Shown piece by piece: positions 62,036-64,000 of a stretch of DNA of 64,000 nucleotides (position 1 is the stretch's first letter; every line of letters starts with the position of its first letter). Under the pieces are notes generated by a model. That model worked only from the letters and a program-made list of their open reading frames with translations, made no database searches and was not told the origin of the DNA. Made by a program: the position numbers and the translations under genes. The DNA is from Gorsachius magnificus (Eukaryota > Chordata > Aves > Pelecaniformes > Ardeidae), in assembly GCA_034008185.1 (NCBI GenBank), contig CM067082.1:98761311-98825310 (forward strand), given 5' to 3'.

Positions 62036-64000
62036 AGGATGGGGAAAGGGGACAATAGACAGCAACAGGCAGCAACACACCAGAGAATTGTCTTCTAAAT
62101 AAGGACAGACCAGCAGGTAAGAAGAAGAGCTTGGGACTTGTGATTCCATGCTCTCACCAGCAGCCTAGAGCAGCTCACTTACTTAAGTTTCATGTCTTCA
62201 GCTGTATTCTTGGAACAGCCCGTTTTAAAGCATGTGAAAGATGGGAGAAGCTCAAATATTTTGCCCAAAAAGGCAATGCACACATGGTGGTATATGACCA
62301 GCTGCAGCACTGTACCTAAGCCAATTCCTTAATTGGAGGGCAAGAAGAAACTCTTTCAGGTATAGTTTATTGTTTGGCATACAAAACATTCCCTCAAATG
62401 GATTCTGCTCTAGTGTCATTCCAGAAATTTACTTTTCTGACTTGTCAGAAAATGTCATCTACCCACCTTGACATAGATTTTCATTAAATAAGAATTTCTT
62501 AGAGCAGCACTTTGCTAGAATCCAGAATGACAGTTGTTTAATATTATCAGTATAAATACTTCTAGGCTCTAATAATTAATATGCTGATAGTACATCTCTG
62601 ACCCTTGGAGACAGCAGAATTAAAGCTATGAAATCTGAGGAAATAACCATTTGCTATTCCCTATTACCCTACTGCATACCAAGCAAGGACATTAATCTAT
62701 GGTAAAACAAAAGGTACACACTTTTCTCTTATGTTTGTTGTTTAATCCAGATGTTTTTACATTAAGGCGTAAATAGCAGTGGGAGCATAAGCAGACATTA
62801 TTGAAGTTGCTGCATCACAGAAGGAATAGGATGCACTCAATTTGTTACTTGATTCTATGTATACTTGCAGAGTGTAATCTTACCCCTTTTTCACAGCAGC
62901 AGTTCTGGTTGTGCTTTATATCAGGTGGAATAATTGCTTAACTTTTCTCATATGTTTCGAAAATAGAAAATTAGTCAAAAGAAATGCTTCTTTGGGAAAG
63001 AACCTGTTGATACGAAACCTTCCTCTTTTACATGAAGTGACTTTTTAAAAAAACTTTTGTAAAGAAGCCATGAATTGGCCGCTTTTTTTCATGGTTCTTA
63101 ATTTGTTGGCATAGTGAGGTTTTGAGCATAGTGCTTCAAGAATTCATCTGCTTATATGTGAAAGTCAGAGTTAAATAGGGGGTTAAAAGAACTATGTTAC
63201 AGATTGTTAAATAAAAGCTTTTCGATAACCGGATCCAAGTCTGCTCTCATTCAAGGCACCGTATGTGCCTACTACTGTAGGGCAAAGTCTGAGTTTATCT
63301 CTAAAATTGCATTTAATTTCAAGAGTGAGTGATTTTGCTAGCTCTGCAAACTCATGGGTTTGAAGCAAGTTTGATATCTTATCCACCATATACCCACATT
63401 ATGGCAGTAATCACCCAAGAGCTGTAGACATCGCATCCCTAATAGCCTTAGATTTCAGAGGTGCACGTGCACACACCCACACACTTCTGGCTGCAGTGAA
63501 ACACACGTGGTGACATCAAGAAGCAAAGACTCTTCTCTGTGTCACGGTGTGCAAGTATCAGAAGGGCTTTAAACTTGAACCTTCACTCCCATCAGTTTGT
63601 TCTACAGCTTTCCTACATAAATGAAAAATATTCCTGTAGAAAGTGTGACTCTCCATCTAGGGGTTACAACAGTCATTACAAATGAACAGTCAAAACATGG
63701 TCACAAGGCATCACAACAGGACTTGGCCACTATTATATTCCAGAAGGTAAGTTAAGGTCTTGGACCAGTGGTTAAGGCAATTCACACTGTAGACAGAGCA
63801 ACAGGTTGGGACAACTCAGGTGGTTGTTACACTGATGCGTCTTTGCCTAGATTTCACACTCTCCCATTCAAGTGCACTTAACGTAGTTCTTGTATAAAAT
63901 GCTTCACATCATAAAAACTTTTTAAAGCCTGATAAGGTAGTTTATTAAAAGGAACAGACACAAGTCTGTTGAGCTGGGCATACATTTTTCTTGATGATTG
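62036..64000. other. AT-rich noncoding end of window
   Basis: No gene or repeat recognised. A short CA-rich tract lies near 63466-63484. A box-A-like agtggttaagg at about 63769 is discussed under the rejected items. Confidence 0.5.

Noticed and set aside
63740..63840. tRNA-SINE-like stretch with a box-A-like agtggttaagg
   Set aside because: No convincing box B at the right distance, no tRNA cloverleaf and no A-rich or simple tail.

Overview
This window looks like vertebrate, specifically avian, nuclear DNA. The main evidence is eight CR1 LINE pieces, four with the CR1 3' tail (ATTCTATG-type octamers or close relatives), and one solo LTR of an avian endogenous retrovirus flanked by a 5-bp target duplication. 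The rest is long AT-rich single-copy DNA with microsatellites. Nothing bacterial, organellar or CRISPR-like is present. I recognise no intact host protein-coding gene and no exon I can name, so most of the window reads as intergenic or intronic. Recognisable interspersed repeats total about 5 kb.

Layout. 1-13.6 kb: AT-rich noncoding DNA with CR1 ends at about 0.23-0.57 kb (+) and 9.8-10.4 kb (-). 13.65-13.69 kb: two CTCF-like motif cores. 13.98-14.90 kb: a strong CpG island, almost certainly a promoter, direction not settled; a short minus-strand reading frame ending at a splice-donor-like site lies on its edge. 14.9-25.4 kb: noncoding, with a CR1 end at 21.3 kb (-), a CR1 scrap at 22.4 kb and microsatellites. 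25.6-27.4 kb: a separate GC-rich unit with an inverted CCAAT box, GC box, TATA box, three copies of a 175-bp tandem repeat, and a double AATAAA followed by GT-rich DNA. I read this as a candidate unspliced or little-spliced RNA gene; it is the most interesting object here. 27.5-32.9 kb: a CR1 remnant, then AT-rich DNA. 32.9-33.5 kb: the solo LTR (- sense). 33.5-44.1 kb: AT-rich DNA with microsatellites.

44.1-47.3 kb: two CR1 elements of different subfamilies in the same orientation. The first keeps most of the reverse transcriptase reading frame but is dead: three in-frame TGA codons and a changed catalytic YxDD-type motif. 47.3-64 kb: noncoding DNA with one more CR1 end at 62.0 kb and two CTCF-like motifs.

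The only elements that plausibly act together are promoter-side ones: the CTCF-like pair beside the CpG island, and the CCAAT/GC/TATA/poly(A) set of the 25.6-27.4 kb unit. Exon calls need transcript or cross-species alignment data, which cannot be had from the sequence alone.
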